Notes: generated from the sequence alone by a model not told the origin. DNA of 64,000 nucleotides from Poseidonocella sp. HB161398 (GCF_005870025.1 NZ_VATA01000027.1:25913-89912), one strand, 5' to 3'. Positions 17,304-26,357 are shown, numbered from the stretch's first letter. Numbers and translations are program-made.

Positions 17304-18110
17304 CTATCGGGCCACCTTCCGGCGGAAACCCGACAGCGATGCCGCAAGGGCGAAGATCGCCGCCGCCGTGGCGACGATGGTCGGGCCCGCGGGCGTGTCG
17401 GCCAGGAAGGAGAGGCGCAGTCCGCCGAGGCTCGCCAGCCCGCCGACCGCGGCGGCAAGGAGCGCCATGCGCTCCGGCGTGCGGGCGAAGGGACGGGCGG
17501 CAGCGGCCGGGATCAGGAGCAGCGCCGCGATCAGCAGGACCCCCACGACCTTGATGGCCACGGCCACGACCAGCGCCAGGGCGAAGGTCAGGTAGCGCTG
17601 CTCGCGCTCGGGATCCATGCCGCTGGCGCGCGCCAGGTCGGCATTCAGCGTCGTCGTCAGCAGCGCCGACCAGCGCCACCAGAGGAGCGCGAGCACCAGC
17701 GCGCCGCCGCCCCAGATCACCGCCAGGTCGCCGCGTCCGACCGCCAGGATGTCGCCGAAGAGATAGGCCGAGAGGTCGACCCGCGCGCCCGGGATCATCG
17801 ACACCGCGACCAGCCCGAAGGCCAGCGCCGAATGCGCCGCAACCCCTAGGATCGTGTCGCTGCTATGGCCGCGCCCGGTCAGCGCCGTGACCGCGGCCGC
17901 CATCGCCAGGCAGCAGAGCAGCACTCCCCCCAGGATCGGCACCTCGAAGGCCAGCGACAGCGCCACGCCGAGGATCGCGGCATGGGCGGTGGCATCGCCG
18001 AAATAGGCCATCCGCCGCCAGACGACGAAGCAGCCGAGCGGCCCGGCCGCCAGCGCGACGCCGAGCCCGGCAAGGGCGGCGCGGATCAGGAAACTGTCAA
18101 GGAAGCTCAT
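17304..18110 (-). CDS. znuB: zinc ABC transporter permease ZnuB
   Basis: 268 residues of the ABC-3 metal-transport permease family, with about eight hydrophobic segments. Family blocks are readable: VVWRRMAYFGDATAHAAILG near residue 30, GRGHSSDTILG near 85, and ALALVVAVAIKVVGVLLI followed by PAAAARP in the C-terminal third. It forms the inner-membrane channel for Zn(II) with ATPase ZnuC and binding protein ZnuA. The start overlaps the znuC stop by 4 nt. It is the last gene of zur-znuC-znuB. Confidence 0.95.
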   Translation of the reverse strand: MSFLDSFLIRAALAGLGVALAAGPLGCFVVWRRMAYFGDATAHAAILGVALSLAFEVPILGGVLLCCLAMAAAVTALTGRGHSSDTILGVAAHSALAFGLVAVSMIPGARVDLSAYLFGDILAVGRGDLAVIWGGGALVLALLWWRWSALLTTTLNADLARASGMDPEREQRYLTFALALVVAVAIKVVGVLLIAALLLIPAAAARPFARTPERMALLAAAVGGLASLGGLRLSFLADTPAGPTIVATAAAIFALAASLSGFRRKVAR

Positions 18111-18862
18111 TCGGCGGCGGTCTCGTGGCTGTCATGGGCGCAGTCGGGCCCGTGCTCGTGGCTGTGGTCGTGGTCATGGCGGTAGAGCGCCAGCGCGCCC
18201 CCGGTGCCGGTGCCGAAGAGCGCGCGGTATTCCGGCGCCGAAGAGACATGCTCGGGCGTGCCGTGGCAGCAGACATGGCCGTTCAGGCACACCACCCGGT
18301 CGGAGGCGGCCATCACCACGTGCAGCTCGTGGCTGACCATCAGCACGGCGCAGCCGGTCTCGTCGCGGATCGTCTCGATCTGGCGGTAGAAGGCGGCGGA
18401 GCCGGGCTGGTCGAGCCCCTGGGTCGCCTCGTCGAGGATCAGCAGCTCGGGCTTCGACAGGAGTGCGCGCGCGAGCAGCACCCGCTGGAACTGCCCGCCG
18501 GACAGCTCGGACATCTGCCGGTCGGTCAGCGCCTCGGCGCCTGCCTGCTCCAGCGCGGCGCGGGTCTCGAACCGGCTGAAGCGCACCGGCAGGGACAGGA
18601 AGCGGCCCACGGTCAGCGGCAGGGTCGGGTCGATATGCAGCTTCTGCGGGACATAGCCCAGCCGCAGCCCCGGCTTGCGCCGGATCTGTCCGGCGGCGGG
18701 GGTCACGGCACCGATCACCGCGCGCATCAGCGTCGTCTTGCCCGAGCCGTTCGGCCCGACCAGGGTGACGATCTCGCCGCGCGATATCGAGAAATCGACG
18801 CTGTCCAGCACCGGGCGGCCGTCGAGGCGGACATCGAGCCCGGTGATCTCGACCAGGCTCAT
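18107..18862 (-). CDS. znuC: zinc ABC transporter ATP-binding protein ZnuC
   Basis: 251 residues. Walker A is GPNGSGKTT, the ABC signature is LSGGQFQRV, Walker B is LLILDEATQGLD, and the switch His lies in VSHELHVV. The last ~20 residues are histidine-rich (HDHDHSHEHGPDCAHDSH), a probable intracellular zinc-binding tail seen in some ZnuC proteins. I start at the ATG at 18862, which overlaps zur by 4 nt. The longer frame upstream lies inside zur in another frame. It energises zinc import through ZnuB. Confidence 0.95.
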   Translation of the reverse strand: MSLVEITGLDVRLDGRPVLDSVDFSISRGEIVTLVGPNGSGKTTLMRAVIGAVTPAAGQIRRKPGLRLGYVPQKLHIDPTLPLTVGRFLSLPVRFSRFETRAALEQAGAEALTDRQMSELSGGQFQRVLLARALLSKPELLILDEATQGLDQPGSAAFYRQIETIRDETGCAVLMVSHELHVVMAASDRVVCLNGHVCCHGTPEHVSSAPEYRALFGTGTGGALALYRHDHDHSHEHGPDCAHDSHETAAE

Positions 18863-19338
18863 GCGCCGGCCTTGCGGCAGTCGGGGCAGAGCCCCTCGGC
18901 CTCCATCGCGGCGCGCTCGACGGTGAAGCCCATCGGTTCCGCCGCGCGTGCCAGCGCCTGGCGCGGCAGGGTGCTGTCGGTCTCGGCGACGCGGCTGCAG
19001 GCGCGGCAGATCAGGAAGGCCGGCGTGTGGCTGTCGCCGGCATGGGTGCAGGCGATGAAGGCGTTCAGCCGCTCGATCCGGTGGGCGAAGCCGTTGGCGG
19101 TGAGGAAGTCGAGCGCGCGGTAGGCCACCGGCGGCTGCGAGCCCAGCCCCTCGTCGCGCAGCCGGTCGAGGATCTCGTAGGCGCCCATCGCCCGGTGCTC
19201 GGAAAGCAGGATCTCCAGCACCCGCTTGCGCACCGGCGTCAGCTTCAGCCCGGCCTCGCGGCACTGGCGCACGGCCGCCTCGACGCCCTGCGAGATGCAG
19301 GCGCCGTGATCATGGGGGGTGAAGCTGGTTTCGGGCAT
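18859..19338 (-). CDS. zur: zinc uptake regulator, Fur family
   Basis: 159 residues. The N-terminal winged helix (LTPVRKRVLEILLSEHRAMGAYEILDRL, read in two parts, then PPVAYRALDFL) binds DNA. The C-terminal half carries zinc sites: ICRACSRV and GLCPDCRK supply paired cysteines for the structural zinc, and HRIERLNAFIACTHAGDSH supplies His/Cys for regulatory zinc. With zinc bound it should repress the divergent znuA and its own zur-znuC-znuB operon. The 83-bp intergenic region contains two matching palindromes. Confidence 0.95.
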   Translation of the reverse strand: MPETSFTPHDHGACISQGVEAAVRQCREAGLKLTPVRKRVLEILLSEHRAMGAYEILDRLRDEGLGSQPPVAYRALDFLTANGFAHRIERLNAFIACTHAGDSHTPAFLICRACSRVAETDSTLPRQALARAAEPMGFTVERAAMEAEGLCPDCRKAGA

Positions 19339-19370
19339 AGGGGTCTCCCGGGCGCGTTTGGGGGTTGATA

Positions 19371-19385
19371 TGTTATACGATACGC
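19371..19385. promoter_or_regulatory. candidate Zur box 1 (weaker)
   Basis: The left half TGTTATA matches the alphaproteobacterial Zur half-site as I remember it. The right half (GATACGC) is degenerate. It lies 32 bp before the zur start and 36 bp before znuA, suited to control of either promoter. Confidence 0.5.
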
Positions 19386-19404
19386 TTTAGCAAGGGCTCC
19401 GATC

Positions 19405-19419
19405 TGTTATAAGGTAACA
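19405..19419. promoter_or_regulatory. candidate Zur box 2, overlapping the znuA ribosome-binding site
   Basis: TGTTATAAGGTAACA has TGTTA and TAACA arms, ends 2 nt before the znuA ATG and contains the AAGG that would serve as Shine-Dalgarno. A repressor here would sit downstream of any promoter as a roadblock. Confidence 0.65.
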
Positions 19420-19421
19420 TC

Positions 19422-20468
19422 ATGCGGACGATACAAGCGACGATCGCGGCCGGTTTTCTCCTGGGCGGGGCAGGCATGGCGGCAGCCGAGGTGCCCCATG
19501 TGGCGACGGACATTCCGCCGGTCCACGGGCTGGTGGCACGGGTGATGCAGGGGCTGGGCACGCCCGATCTGGTGGTGCCGCCGGGCGCCTCGCCGCATGG
19601 CTATGCGCTGCGCCCCTCCGAGGCGGCGTCGCTGGAGCGGGCCGATCTGGTGGTCTGGGTCGGCGAGGCGCTGACCCCCTGGCTGGAGCGGCCGATCGGC
19701 AGCCTGGCAAGCGGGGCCGACGTGCTGGAGCTGCTGGCGGTGCCGGGCACCGAGACGCTGCAGTTCCGCGAAGGCGCAACCTTCGCGCCGCATAGCCACG
19801 GCGACGGCGAGGCCCATGACGGGGACGGGCATGCCGGGGACGAAGATCACGACCACGAGCATGCCGGGGATGAGGATCACGACCACGAGCACGGGCATGA
19901 GGAGGAGCATGAAGAGGCCGGGGCGCATGGCGACGCGCATGGCCACGACCATCACGGCGCCGACCCGCATGCCTGGCTCGACCCGGGCAATGCGGCGCTC
20001 TGGCTCGACGCGATCGCGGCCGAGCTGTCCGAGCTCGATCCGGAGAATGCCGGGGCCTATGCCGCCAATGCCGCCGCGGGACGTGCGGAAATCGACGCTG
20101 CCGAGGCCGAGGCCGCGGCGCTGGTGACCCCGCTGGCGGGCCGGCCCTTCATCGTCTTCCACGACGCCTACCACTATTTCGAGCATCATTTCGGCGTCGA
20201 GGCCGCCGGGGCGCTGTCGCTGGGCGACGCCGTCGAGCCGGGGCCGGCGCGGGTGGCCGAAGTGCGCGACCTGATCCGCAGCATGGACACGGCCTGCGTA
20301 TTCGCCGAGCCGCAGTTCAACCCGCGGCTGCTCGAGACCGTGACCGAGGGCAGCGGCGCCAAGGCGGCGGTGCTCGACCCGCTGGGCAGCGACCTGCCGA
20401 CCGGCCCGGGCTTCTATCCGGCGCTGCTGAAGGAGATCTCGGAACGGATGGCCGGCTGCCTCGGCTGA
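19422..20468 (+). CDS. znuA: zinc ABC transporter periplasmic binding protein ZnuA
   Basis: 348 residues. A signal peptide (about 1-22, cleavage near MAAAE) leads to a cluster A-I metal-binding protein. The zinc-ligand His residues are in PPVHGLV (His35), GADPHAWLDP (His183) and VFHDAYHYF. A His/Asp/Glu-rich loop (about 124-178) typical of ZnuA is enlarged here by an exact ten-residue duplication, HAGDEDHDHE at 137-146 and 147-156. It captures Zn(II) in the periplasm and delivers it to ZnuB/ZnuC, encoded divergently. The start overlaps a Zur-like palindrome. Confidence 0.96.
   Translation: MRTIQATIAAGFLLGGAGMAAAEVPHVATDIPPVHGLVARVMQGLGTPDLVVPPGASPHGYALRPSEAASLERADLVVWVGEALTPWLERPIGSLASGADVLELLAVPGTETLQFREGATFAPHSHGDGEAHDGDGHAGDEDHDHEHAGDEDHDHEHGHEEEHEEAGAHGDAHGHDHHGADPHAWLDPGNAALWLDAIAAELSELDPENAGAYAANAAAGRAEIDAAEAEAAALVTPLAGRPFIVFHDAYHYFEHHFGVEAAGALSLGDAVEPGPARVAEVRDLIRSMDTACVFAEPQFNPRLLETVTEGSGAKAAVLDPLGSDLPTGPGFYPALLKEISERMAGCLG
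19830..19889 (+). repeat. 30-bp tandem duplication inside the znuA histidine loop
   Basis: Copies at 19830-19859 and 19860-19889 differ at two positions, both silent, and encode the same ten residues. The duplication lengthens the zinc-binding loop without disturbing the frame. Confidence 0.9.
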
Positions 20469-20507
20469 GGCCGGGTCCGCCCTTCCCTGTGCGGGCCGCC
20501 ATCCCCT

Positions 20508-20619
20508 GCGGGATGGCGGCGTTTCCGCGTCTGCAGCTCCCCGAGAAGGCAGTGCCGTGTATTCTGCCGGACGGTCGCGCGGGCCGTCGTGGCAGCGCGG
20601 ACAGGGGCTGAGCCGGTGG
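20508..20619. repeat. 112-bp direct repeat, copy 1
   Basis: It begins GCGGGATGGCGGCG and ends GAGCCGGTGG. It is aligned without gaps to copy 2, with 107 of 112 positions identical. It contains the inverted pair ACGG/CCGT around a TCGCGCGGG core, so a small hairpin is possible. Confidence 0.92.
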
Positions 20620-20660
20620 GCGGCTGCCCCGGCCGAGGCGGTGTCTGGCGCCGTTACCTC

Positions 20661-20772
20661 GCGGGATGGCGGCGTTTCCGCGTCTGAAGCTCCTCGAGGA
20701 GGCAGTGCCGTGCATTCTGCCGGACGGTCGCGCGGGCCGTCGTGGCAGCGCGGACAGGAGCTGAGCCGGTGG
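20661..20772. repeat. 112-bp direct repeat, copy 2
   Basis: It starts 153 bp after copy 1, with a 41-bp unrelated spacer between the copies. Five substitutions separate the copies, four of them transitions. It is not flanked by inverted ends or target duplications that I can see. Confidence 0.92.
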
Positions 20773-21284
20773 CGAGGGATTGGCGGCAGCGGCGGCGATG
20801 CGCGCATGACGGGACGGTCGCGCCCGGCGGGGCGGAGGCCGGTGCTCCGATCGGTCTCTGCGCAACGGGGCATGAATATTCGGCAGAGGGGAGCCGGCTC
20901 ATTGCGGGCCGTGCGCCGCCTGACGTCCCTGATCCCGATGCGACGAGCGATGCTGTCCCGGACCGGCGTCCGGCTGCTGCCGGAGGCGCCATGGCCCGGT
21001 TTTCGGCGGGTCATGCGGCGTGGCCACCGCCTGGCGGCGCTTTTGCGGGGCGGATGGACCGGAAGGTCGTGCGCGGCGGTTCAGCGGCAGCTTGTGGCGC
21101 GCGGCAGCGGTCGGCAGCGCTGCGCTTGGCGGCGGGGGGCCGGTCCGGCGGCGGCGCCAGGATGGCCGGCGCGGCGGAGCGGGAGGGATGCCGGGCGCGC
21201 CCGGCGGCCGGAGGGGCCCTGTCCCGGGGGCAGCGGTGCCGCCGCCGTCCGGGTCAGGCGCGTTGTCCGGCCTCGCGCCGCGGC

Positions 21285-22076
21285 TCAGGCGCTGTGGGCG
21301 CCGTCGGAAAGGGATTTGACGAAGGAGAGGATCTCGGCGACGGGGCGCTTCTCCTCGCATTGCTTGACGATGGCCGAGCCGACCACGGCGCCGTCGGCGA
21401 CCGAGGCGATGTCGCGGGCGGTTTCGGGCGTGCGGATGCCGAAGCCGACGATCACCGGCAGGTCGGTCCCGGCCTTGATCCGCGCGACTTCCGGCGCGAC
21501 CTCGCCCGCAACGGCGGCGGCGGCGCCGGTGATGCCGGTGACGGAGACGTAGTAGACGAAGCCCGAGGTGTTCTGCAGGACTTTCGGCAGGCGCGCGTCA
21601 TCGGTCGTCGGCGTGGCGAGACGGATGAAGTTCAGCCCGGCCGCCTGGGCGGGAATGCAGAGCTCGGCATCTTCCTCGGGGGGCAGGTCGACGACGATCA
21701 GCCCGTCGATCCCGGCGGCCTTGGCATCTTCGAGGAAGCGCGGCACGCCGCGGGAATAGATCGGGTTGTAGTAGCCCATCAGCACGATCGGCGTGGTGGC
21801 GTCGGTCTCGCGGAAGCGGCGCGCCAGCTCCAGCGTCTTGAGGAGCGTCATGCCGCCGTCGAGCGCGCGCTGGCCGGCCAGCTGGATGGTCGGGCCGTCG
21901 GCCATCGGATCGGTGAAGGGCAGGCCCAGCTCGATGATGTCCACGCCCGCGCCGGGCAGGCCCTTGACCAGCTCCAGCGAGGTGTCGAAATCCGGGTCTC
22001 CGGCCATGACATAGCCGACGAAGGCTTTCTTCCCTTCGGTCTTGAGGCGCGCAAAGGTGTCGTCGATCCGTGTCAT
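21285..22076 (-). CDS. trpA: tryptophan synthase alpha chain
   Basis: 263 residues, a (beta/alpha)8 enzyme that splits indole-3-glycerol phosphate into indole and glyceraldehyde 3-phosphate and passes indole to TrpB. The catalytic residues Glu49 and Asp60 sit at the classical positions in [14 protein letters not shown]. The phosphate-binding GFGIRTPE and GSAIVK segments are intact. The start ATG at 22076 ([11 protein letters not shown]) is standard. trpB is not in the window. A cysG-like gene lies upstream on the same strand, with a 131-nt gap containing a hairpin. Confidence 0.97.
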   Translation of the reverse strand: MTRIDDTFARLKTEGKKAFVGYVMAGDPDFDTSLELVKGLPGAGVDIIELGLPFTDPMADGPTIQLAGQRALDGGMTLLKTLELARRFRETDATTPIVLMGYYNPIYSRGVPRFLEDAKAAGIDGLIVVDLPPEEDAELCIPAQAAGLNFIRLATPTTDDARLPKVLQNTSGFVYYVSVTGITGAAAAVAGEVAPEVARIKAGTDLPVIVGFGIRTPETARDIASVADGAVVGSAIVKQCEEKRPVAEILSFVKSLSDGAHSA

Positions 22077-22150
22077 GCTGGTCTCCCGTCGTCGGTCTCC
22101 GCGGGTTTGGCGCATCGCCGCGGAAGTGGCAAGGGGAACCGGCCGGGAGG

Positions 22151-22170
22151 CCGCGGGTCTTCGCCCGCGG
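22151..22170. terminator. hairpin between cysG-like gene and trpA
   Basis: CCGCGGG-TCTTCG-CCCGCGG is a perfect 7-bp stem with a 6-nt loop, between the cysG-like stop and the trpA start (both minus strand). No T-run follows, so it could be a terminator or a leader structure for trpA. Confidence 0.35.
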
Positions 22171-22207
22171 CGGGACAGGGCGGCGGGACTGGGCGGAGGG
22201 GCCGGGC

Positions 22208-23176
22208 TCAGGCGGCGACCCCGGCCAGGTGCTCGATCTGGGCCTCGCCCGCGGCGGCGAGGAGCCGGGCGATGTCGCTGCGCGGGGTGACGAGCACCGC
22301 GACCCGCGCGCCTTCGGCCAGCGCACCGGCGACCTGCGCCGCCGGGTCGGCCGGGGCGAGGGGACCGTCGAGCGCCATCCGCGCGGCGTCGCGGCGCGCG
22401 AGTTCCAGGGGCGCGGTGCCGATCTCGGCGGAATAGAGGATGAGGTCGGCCTCCTGCAGCCGCTGCACTGCCTGCAGCGTCAGGTGGTTGCGGTCGGCGG
22501 TGGTCGGCACGAGGCTGAGGAGCCCGGCGCCCTGCGTCCCGGGCGCGCCGCCCGCGGCGATCGCCTCCTTGACGAGCCGGGCCGCCTCGCGCTCGGCCCC
22601 GGCGGCATGGCGCTGGCGCGGCGCGCCGGTGAAGACCCAGCGCCAGAAGTCGCGGCGCCGCTCCGGCGGGACGCCCTCGGCCACGGCGCCGCGCAGCCGC
22701 CCGGCCAGCGCCACCAGGTCGCCCAGCCGCGGCTCCAGCATCTCCTCCACCCGGGTCTTGACCTGCCGCGCCAGGATCGGCGCGTTGCCCTCCGAGCCGA
22801 TCGCCACCACCAGCGGGTCGCGGTCGACGATCGAGGGGGTGTAGGCATCGCAGAGCGCGGGCTGGTCGACGACATTGACGAGCGCGCGGACGGATTTCGC
22901 CAGCGCATGCAGCTCGCGGTCGCGCGCCTCCTCGCCAGTGGCGATGAAGACGATGGCCGCCTCCGCGCAGGCCCCGGCGGTCGGCGCCGAGGGGTCGTGG
23001 CGGATCCGGCCGCGGGCGGCGAGCTCGGACAGTTCGGGGTCGAGTTCGGCCGCCTGCACGGTGATCCGGGCCTCGGTCTTCAGGAGCAGCCGGCATTTCT
23101 GCGCCGCCTGCTCGCCGCCGCCGAGGATCAGGACGGTCCGCCCCGCCACCTGGAGGAACATCGGAAAGGTCTTCAT
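22208..23176 (-). CDS. CysG-like precorrin-2 dehydrogenase/ferrochelatase with decayed methyltransferase half
   Basis: 322 residues. The N-terminal ~200 match the CysG-N/Met8 part of siroheme synthase: an NAD-binding [35 protein letters not shown] read in pieces, then [11 protein letters not shown] and the dimerisation helices. This part oxidises precorrin-2 and inserts iron. The C-terminal ~115 residues resemble the start of the uroporphyrinogen methyltransferase domain ([27 protein letters not shown]). The SAM-binding GAGPGD is replaced by VPTTAD, the KGGDPF block is gone, and the domain ends near the VPGITAA position. A separate methyltransferase must exist elsewhere if siroheme is made. 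Confidence 0.85.
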   Translation of the reverse strand: MKTFPMFLQVAGRTVLILGGGEQAAQKCRLLLKTEARITVQAAELDPELSELAARGRIRHDPSAPTAGACAEAAIVFIATGEEARDRELHALAKSVRALVNVVDQPALCDAYTPSIVDRDPLVVAIGSEGNAPILARQVKTRVEEMLEPRLGDLVALAGRLRGAVAEGVPPERRRDFWRWVFTGAPRQRHAAGAEREAARLVKEAIAAGGAPGTQGAGLLSLVPTTADRNHLTLQAVQRLQEADLILYSAEIGTAPLELARRDAARMALDGPLAPADPAAQVAGALAEGARVAVLVTPRSDIARLLAAAGEAQIEHLAGVAA

Positions 23177-23231
23177 CTCGTCTCCCGCGCGTTTCTCCCC
23201 GCCATACCGCGAAGCGAAGCGGAGAAGAACC

Positions 23232-26200
23232 TCATTCCGCGGCGAGGCGCATCCCGGGGGCGGGGGCCTGCGGTCGGGTGGCGGCCTCGCGGCGGCTCTC
23301 GCGCCGTCCGCGGGGCGGGTAGACCAGGGCGAACATCTGCGGGGTGAAGTAGAAGCTGACCACGGTCGAGAGCAGCACGCCGCCGGCGATCGACATGGCG
23401 AAGGGGGGCCAGAAGCCGCCGCCGCCGAGGATCAGCGGCAGGAAGCCGCCGAAGGTGGTGACGGTGGTCGACAGGATATGGCGCGAGCTGTCCATCACCA
23501 CGCCGGCCATCGCCTCGGGGTCGCCGGTGCGGGCGACCGGATGGGCCTGGAGCCCGGACATGATGATCAGCGCGGCATTGATCGACACGCCGATCGAGCC
23601 GATCACGCCGATGATCGCGGTGATGCCGAACGGGTAGTTGAAGACCGCCAGCGACAGGAAGCTGAGCCCGGCCGAGAGGATCGCCACCACGAAGGTCACC
23701 GCGGTCAGCCGGAAGGAGCCGAAGGTCAGCACCACGGTGGCGATCGACAGCGTCACGATCAGCCCCAGCGGCGCCATCAGGTTGGTCACGACGTCGTTCC
23801 TGGCATCCGAGTCGCCGCCGACCTCCAGCCGGTAGCCCGCGGGCAGCGCCAGGTCGAGCCGGGCCAGCGCCTCGGCCAGGACTTCCTCGGGCAGGGCCTG
23901 CGGCTGGACGAAGGCCTGGATGGTGTTGGCGCGGACACCGTTGCGGCGGGTGATCTCGGGCTTTGCGGGCTCGAGGCGGATATCGGCGATGGCCGAGAGC
24001 GGCAGGCCGGGGAAGCTGCCCGCGGCGGCGAGCGACCGGGCGGAGGGCGGCAGGATCGGCAGGTTGGCGATGCGGTCGAGATCGCCGCGGATGTCGTCGC
24101 CCAGCCGGACGCGGACCGGCAGCTCTTCGGAGCCCTCGATCAGCGAGCCGCCGGTGACGCCCTCGAGCCCGGCCTGGAGCTGCGCGGCGACGCTGCCCAG
24201 CGTCAGCCCGGCCATGTTGGCGGCGGCCTCGTCGATGTCGATGGCGACCTTCGGCGCCCCGCCCTCGAGCGAGCTGCGCACGATGGTCACCGCGTCGATG
24301 CCCAGAAGCGTGGCGCGCACCTCCTCGCCGAGCGCGCGCAGTGTGGCGAGATCGGGGCCGGTCAGGCGCAGCTCCACCGGGGCGGAGACGGGCGGGCCCT
24401 GGACCAGGCCGCGCACCAGGATGCGGGCCTCGGGGAAGGCGCGGTTCAGCTCCTCCTGCAGGGGCACCAGCATGGCGGCGGTGGCCCCGGGCGAGTCGGT
24501 GGTGACCAGAGCCTGGGCGAAGGCCGGGGCGTTCTCGCGGAAGCCGACGACGTTGTAGTAGAAGGCCGGGGCGCTTTCGCCGATGGTCCAGGCGACATGG
24601 CGGATGCCGTCGCGGCTGCGCAGAAGCGCGTCCATCTCGGCGGCCAGCGCGCGGGTCCTGGGGATGGCGGTGCCCTTGGGCAGCTCGACCTCGATATGGA
24701 ACTGGTCGCGGTCGGTGCCGGGGAAGAACTGCGCCGTCAGCCCGCCGAGCGAGACGAAGCCGGTGACGGGCAGGATCAGCGCCAGCATCACCGAGCGCAC
24801 CGGGTTCCGCACGCTCCACAGGATCGTGTCGCGGAAGCGCCGCCCGACCCAGCCGCCGGGCAGGCCGTGGCCGCTGTCGCCCTCGGGCAGGACCCAGCCG
24901 GCGATGGCAGGCGTCACGGTCAGCGCGATGATCAGCGACCAGCCCAGCATGAAGACGACCGAGATGGCGATGGCGCCGACGAAATCCCCGGCCGGTCCGG
25001 GCAGCAGGATCATCGGCGCGAAGCTCAGCGCGGTGGTCACGGTCGAGGCCAGGAGCGGCATGGCCAGGCGGCGCACCGCGTCGCCGACCGCGCGCTCGCG
25101 CCCCATGCCATGGGCGAGCCGCTGGCGCACCTCGTCGGTCATCACGATGGCGGCGTCGACCAGCAGCCCCAGCGCCACGATCAGCCCGGTGACGGACATC
25201 TGGTGCAGCGGCAGGCCGATCATGTTCATCGAGGCCAGCGTCGCCAGGCTGACCAGCGGCAGCACCAGCCCGACGATCAGCGCCGCGCGCAGCCCCAGCG
25301 TGACCAGCAGCACCAGCACCACCAGCGCCACGCCGATCCCCATGTTCTTCGCTACCTCTGCCAGCCGCTCGGCAGTATAGCCCGACTGGTCGAAGATCAG
25401 CTCCGCGGAAAGCGAGCGGGGCAGGGCGGCGTTGAAGGCGGCGAGGTCCTCCTTCAGCCGGCCCATCCAGACATCGACCTGCAGCCCGTCCTCCAGCCGC
25501 GCGGCGGCCAGCACGGCGGGCCTGCCGTCGGACAGCGCGTAATCCGATGCGGGCGCCTTCGGGCCGCGGGTGATCTCGGCGATCTCGCCCAGCCGGGTGA
25601 CATGGCCCGCGCCGTCCTCGGCCACCACCACCTGGCGCAGCCGGTCGAGCGCGCGGATCTCGCCGCCGATCTCCAGCAGCAGATCCGAGCCGGGCGATTG
25701 CAGCCGCCCGGACTGCACCTTGGCATCGGCGCCCCGGACCGCGGCCGAGATCTCCTCCGCGGTCAGTCCCAGCGCGGCGGTCATCGCCGGATCGAGCCGG
25801 ACCAGCACCTCTTCCTCGGGCTGGCCGAAGGTCTCGACATTCTTGGTGCCGGGCACGGCGCGCATCAGGTCGGCCAGTTCCTCGGCATAGCGGCCCTGGA
25901 TCGCCGGGGTGACGCCGTCGCGGACGGGCACCAGCGCGGCAATCGCGGCGAAGGCGCCGTAGGTGTCGTCGAAGACCGGCTGGCCCGCGCCGGCCGGGAA
26001 GCCGGTGGCGGCATCGTCGATCGCGTCGCGCACATCGGTCCAGACCGACTCGATCTTCGCAGGGTCGACGGTCTCGATCAGCTCGATCTGGATCACCGAG
26101 ACGCCGGTCGAGGAGGTCGAGGTGACGGTGTCGATCTCGGCGATCTCGCGCAGCTCGTCCTCGATCTTCTGGGTGACGAGCGATTCCACCCGCGCCGGAT

Positions 26201-26357
26201 CGGCACCGGGATAGAGCGTGGTCACCACCGCGTTGATATTGGTGATCGTCGGGTCTTCCTGGCGCCCGAGCGACAACAGCGCCGAGAGCCCGGCGGAGAT
26301 CACCACCAGCAGGATCAGCGCGACGAGGCGGGGGTTGCGGAACGTCGCCGTCTCCAT
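23232..26357 (-). CDS. RND efflux transporter permease subunit
   Basis: 1041 residues with the RND plan: an N-terminal transmembrane helix, two large periplasmic loops, and two groups of six helices. Readable marks include RQEDPTI near residue 35, the TM4 proton-relay region GLLVDAAIVMTDEV with Asp401 (the second Asp of AcrB is Ala here), and PGTDRDQFHIEVELPKG at the start of the second loop. It exports hydrophobic or amphiphilic compounds by proton antiport. It follows the adaptor gene by 3 nt. The TolC-type outer-membrane partner is not in the window. It is presumably repressed by the divergent TetR protein. Confidence 0.95.
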   Translation of the reverse strand: METATFRNPRLVALILLVVISAGLSALLSLGRQEDPTITNINAVVTTLYPGADPARVESLVTQKIEDELREIAEIDTVTSTSSTGVSVIQIELIETVDPAKIESVWTDVRDAIDDAATGFPAGAGQPVFDDTYGAFAAIAALVPVRDGVTPAIQGRYAEELADLMRAVPGTKNVETFGQPEEEVLVRLDPAMTAALGLTAEEISAAVRGADAKVQSGRLQSPGSDLLLEIGGEIRALDRLRQVVVAEDGAGHVTRLGEIAEITRGPKAPASDYALSDGRPAVLAAARLEDGLQVDVWMGRLKEDLAAFNAALPRSLSAELIFDQSGYTAERLAEVAKNMGIGVALVVLVLLVTLGLRAALIVGLVLPLVSLATLASMNMIGLPLHQMSVTGLIVALGLLVDAAIVMTDEVRQRLAHGMGRERAVGDAVRRLAMPLLASTVTTALSFAPMILLPGPAGDFVGAIAISVVFMLGWSLIIALTVTPAIAGWVLPEGDSGHGLPGGWVGRRFRDTILWSVRNPVRSVMLALILPVTGFVSLGGLTAQFFPGTDRDQFHIEVELPKGTAIPRTRALAAEMDALLRSRDGIRHVAWTIGESAPAFYYNVVGFRENAPAFAQALVTTDSPGATAAMLVPLQEELNRAFPEARILVRGLVQGPPVSAPVELRLTGPDLATLRALGEEVRATLLGIDAVTIVRSSLEGGAPKVAIDIDEAAANMAGLTLGSVAAQLQAGLEGVTGGSLIEGSEELPVRVRLGDDIRGDLDRIANLPILPPSARSLAAAGSFPGLPLSAIADIRLEPAKPEITRRNGVRANTIQAFVQPQALPEEVLAEALARLDLALPAGYRLEVGGDSDARNDVVTNLMAPLGLIVTLSIATVVLTFGSFRLTAVTFVVAILSAGLSFLSLAVFNYPFGITAIIGVIGSIGVSINAALIIMSGLQAHPVARTGDPEAMAGVVMDSSRHILSTTVTTFGGFLPLILGGGGFWPPFAMSIAGGVLLSTVVSFYFTPQMFALVYPPRGRRESRREAATRPQAPAPGMRLAAE

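Larger units (their letters stand above)
20469..21284. other. gene-free stretch of about 0.8 kb between znuA and trpA
   Basis: The two flanking genes are convergent. The open frames inside are Arg/Pro/Ala-rich, present in several overlapping frames and without ribosome-binding sites, so I call none. The first 300 bp hold a 112-bp direct repeat (two copies, listed separately). The rest is very GC-rich single-copy sequence without a recognisable RNA or mobile-element signature. Confidence 0.6.

Noticed and set aside
18863..19264. N-terminal extension of znuC into zur
   Set aside because: The translated part is a frame-shifted reading of zur. ZnuC starts naturally at 18862 with an ATGA overlap.
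20508..20772. CRISPR-like reading of the 112-bp repeats
   Set aside because: Only two copies, far longer than CRISPR repeats, a single 41-bp spacer and no cas genes.
20317..20865. Minus-strand frame in which the 112-bp repeats encode repeated peptides
   Set aside because: The 153-bp period is a multiple of three so any frame repeats. The substitutions include a stop in one plus-strand frame, and no start signal or family supports coding.
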